Shown in pieces: positions 12,306 through 14,078 of a stretch of 14,078 bases of DNA. Each line of letters begins with the position of its first letter. Positions within the stretch are counted from its first letter, which is position 1. The position numbers and the translations under genes were made by a program. The DNA is from CAZYPU01 sp964649665 (GTDB lineage Bacteria; Omnitrophota; Gorgyraeia; JABMRN01; RBG-13-46-9), in the NCBI GenBank assembly GCA_964649665.1, contig CAZYPU010000028.1, forward strand, positions 1 through 14,078. Direction: 5' to 3'. The notes beneath the pieces were generated by a model, which saw nothing but the letters and a program-made list of their open reading frames with translations, was not told the DNA's origin and searched no databases.

Positions 12306-12324
12306 GTTACCTCCTATTTTTTGT

Positions 12325-12424
12325 NNNNNNNNNNNNNNNNNNNNNNNNNNNNNNNNNNNNNNNNNNNNNNNNNNNNNNNNNNNNNNNNNNNNNNNNNNNN
12401 NNNNNNNNNNNNNNNNNNNNNNNN
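12325..12424. other. Assembly gap of 100 N
   Basis: Exactly 100 undetermined bases, the customary placeholder for a gap of unknown size. On the minus strand it is bordered by AAAAAA on the dinB side and ACAAAAAA on the hflK side. The missing piece holds the dinB stop codon and possibly more. Confidence 0.97.
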
Positions 12425-13610
12425 TTTTTTCGTCGACACTTTCCCTGAAGAGCCGCTCCCGGGAATTTATCGGAGAAAGGTTAGAAACCGAAACACCGAC
12501 AAGGCGAACTTTTTTACCCCTGGTATCGAACCCATTATAAAGGTTTTTGATTTGTTTGTAAAGAACATTCGTAAAATTAGTCGGGATACCCGCGGTAACG
12601 GCGCGGGTATAGGTTTTAAAACCCTCCAGCCGTATCTTCAGGGTAACGGTCCTTCCTTTAAAGTTTTCTTTTCTCAGGCGGCCCGAGACCTTTTCGCAAA
12701 GAGACATCAGCGAGCGCTCTATCTTCTTTTTGTCCAGAGTATCTTTCTCGAACGTAATCTCGTTTCCCACGGATTTTGCCGCGGATGCGCCCTCGACTTC
12801 TCTTGTGTCTATACCGCGGGCCAGACGCCAGAAATTAGCGCCGTTTTTTCCGAATAAATTTATCAGCTCTTCCATCTCTTTCCCCGCGATATCGCCGATT
12901 GCATTAATGCCCTTTTGACGCAAAACGGCCTCTGACTTTTTTCCCAGGGCCCATATTTTCGATATATCAAGGGGGTGCAGAAAATCAAGTAATCCATCTT
13001 CCGTAACTTCGACGAATCCGTCGGGCTTTTTTAAATCGGAGGCGATTTTCGCCGCCATTTTTGTGGGCGCCAGGCCCACGGATGCGGTAAGGGCCGTTCG
13101 CTGTTTTATCCGGGACTTTATTAAAAGGCATGTTTCTTGCGGGGTCCCGACGGTCCGGCTTCGCCCTTCGACAGGCTCAGGACTACGCCCTTCGACAAGC
13201 TCAGGGCTTCGTCCGCCACCTGGGCCGGGCACGATCGAAGGACCGAACAAATGATAGCTTCCGGTTATATCCAGGAACGCTTCATCGATGCTTACCGGCT
13301 CTATTTCCGGAGTAAACTCGTAAAGAAGGTCGTAGATCTGATGGGAAACTTCCGCGTATTTTTCCATATTGACGGGTAAAAAAACGGCGTGAGGGCATTT
13401 TCTGTAAGCGATAGAGATGGGCATCGCGGAATGAATGCCGAACTTCCGGGCTTCGTATGAACAGGTGGATACAACGCCGCGGCCCATGCCGCGCTTGGGG
13501 TCCGCGCCGACGACTATGGGCTTCGCGCGAAGCTTGGGATTGTCCCGTTCCTCTATCGCGGCGAAGAAAGCGTCCATGTCCACGTGAACGATAAATCTTC
13601 TCTTTGGCAT
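12425..13610 (-). CDS. dinB: DNA polymerase IV (Y family), 3' end lost in the assembly gap
   Basis: DinB is an error-prone translesion polymerase. The visible 395 codons cover nearly the whole protein. The palm has HVDMDAFFAAIE (D11, with steric-gate F16) and the catalytic SIDEAFLD (D109, E110). TASVGLAPTKMAAKIASDLKKPDG and the thumb HhH region (IWALGKKSEAVL) follow, then the little finger ending with VRLVGVSVSNL and SRERLFRE. The last of these is in the place of a clamp-binding motif. About 30 residues (125-156) are inserted between LFG and TPQET, where relatives have only a short loop. They are largely encoded by a tandem palindromic repeat and include RSPELVEG and RSPEPVEG. The ATG has no close ribosome-binding site; AAGGAGAGG is about 22 bases away. 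alr lies 33 bases upstream. Confidence 0.93.
13160..13207. repeat. Tandem 24-bp palindromic repeat inserted in frame in dinB
   Basis: Two copies with a 24-bp period contain CCCTTCGACAGGCTCAGGA (13164-13182) and CCCTTCGACAAGCTCAGGG (13188-13206). Each is partly palindromic. Because 24 is a multiple of 3, the reading frame stays open and encodes an 8-residue repeat, RSPELVEG and RSPEPVEG. Related words (TTCGAC, CTCAGG) occur in the family C element before ilvD. Confidence 0.88.
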
Positions 13611-13643
13611 GGGAATATTATGCGCTTTGAGCCTCTCCTTGTG

Positions 13644-14078
13644 CTACTGATATTTATACAGGCGCGGGACGCGGCTTGTTATGCCGGTTACGATTTCGTA
13701 AGGAATGGTCCCCGCAAGGCGGGCGAGTTTTTCAAGCCTGATCTCTTCGTTTTTCTGCTTTCCCACCAGAACAACCTCGTCGCCCACCTTGACGTTCTTT
13801 ATGTGGGCCACCTCTATCATCGTCTGGTCCATTGTAACCTTCCCGACGACGGGGGCGCGATGGCCCCTTACGAGGACTTCGGCCCTGTTCGAAAGGATCC
13901 TTCCGTAGCCGTCCGCGTACCCTATCGGAAGGGTCGCGATTTTTGTATGCGACTGCGTTATATAGGTCCGGCCGTAACTGATGGATCTTCCCGGCGGGGC
14001 GCTTTTTATGAACACGATTTTTGTCTTGAGCGAAAAGGCGGGTTTCAGGTCTATGCGCCGCGGGAAATTCCTCTTCGG
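13644..14078 (-). CDS. alr: Alanine racemase, C-terminal part
   Basis: A PLP enzyme that makes D-alanine for peptidoglycan. The frame is open to the window edge, so about 144 C-terminal residues are visible and the PLP-lysine domain lies outside. What remains is the C-terminal beta domain. LKPAFSLKTKIVFIK and PPGRSISYGRTY come first, then LPIGYADGY with the tyrosine that acts as the second catalytic base, and VLVRGHRAPVVGKVTMDQTMIEV. The last has T where most relatives have C in the CMDQ motif. GTIPYEIVTGITSRVPRLY ends the protein in the usual way. A GTG at 14015 is only an internal codon, since the family sequence continues upstream of it. dinB follows 33 bases downstream. Confidence 0.95.
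   Translation of the reverse strand, partial: PKRNFPRRIDLKPAFSLKTKIVFIKSAPPGRSISYGRTYITQSHTKIATLPIGYADGYGRILSNRAEVLVRGHRAPVVGKVTMDQTMIEVAHIKNVKVGDEVVLVGKQKNEEIRLEKLARLAGTIPYEIVTGITSRVPRLYKYQ

Overview
The window holds one strand of a bacterial chromosome: every gene I can support lies on the minus strand, so transcription runs from position 14078 towards 1. It contains one 100-base run of N (12325-12424), which looks like a scaffold gap, so this is probably a draft or metagenome assembly. The gene set (separate HflK and HflC, an RlpA-like protein, class I ketol-acid reductoisomerase, type IV prepilin peptidase, a type I cyclic-di-GMP riboswitch) and the dense dispersed palindromes suggest an uncultivated Gram-negative lineage. 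Omnitrophota, Nitrospirota or a deltaproteobacterial relative are possible, but this is inference and I cannot place it firmly.

Layout in the order of transcription. (1) 14078-12425: the 3' part of alanine racemase (alr), then DNA polymerase IV (dinB), which runs into the gap and carries an in-frame palindromic repeat insertion. (2) 12305-10271: hflK and hflC, the membrane partners of the FtsH protease, closed by a hairpin terminator. (3) 10270-8706: a cyclic-di-GMP module. A strong promoter is followed by a c-di-GMP-I (GEMM) riboswitch, an intrinsic terminator, a secreted RlpA-like double-psi beta-barrel gene and a PilZ-domain gene. Both the RNA sensor and the protein sensor of the same second messenger therefore sit within 1.5 kb. 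(4) 8705-8253: a gene-free stretch packed with three families of palindromic repeats and a near-consensus promoter for the next operon. (5) 8252-1: a biosynthetic operon ilvD-ilvB-ilvN-ilvC-leuA-aroE-pilD. It covers the acetohydroxyacid pathway to 2-ketoisovalerate, the first committed leucine step and the shikimate dehydrogenase step. The prepilin peptidase overlaps the end of aroE by 4 bases and is cut by the window edge.

The most unusual features are non-coding. An 84-138 bp palindromic element recurs at three operon junctions and, as a half copy, in the operon leader. It can fold into a four-arm cloverleaf whose side arms differ in sequence between copies but remain self-complementary. 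A second family has the same architecture with different sequence, and one copy is nested inside the first family. A third motif sits in frame inside dinB. At the protein level, IlvC and AroE both lack the usual NADP-phosphate-binding residues and carry acidic residues there, which hints at NADH use in this organism's biosynthesis.
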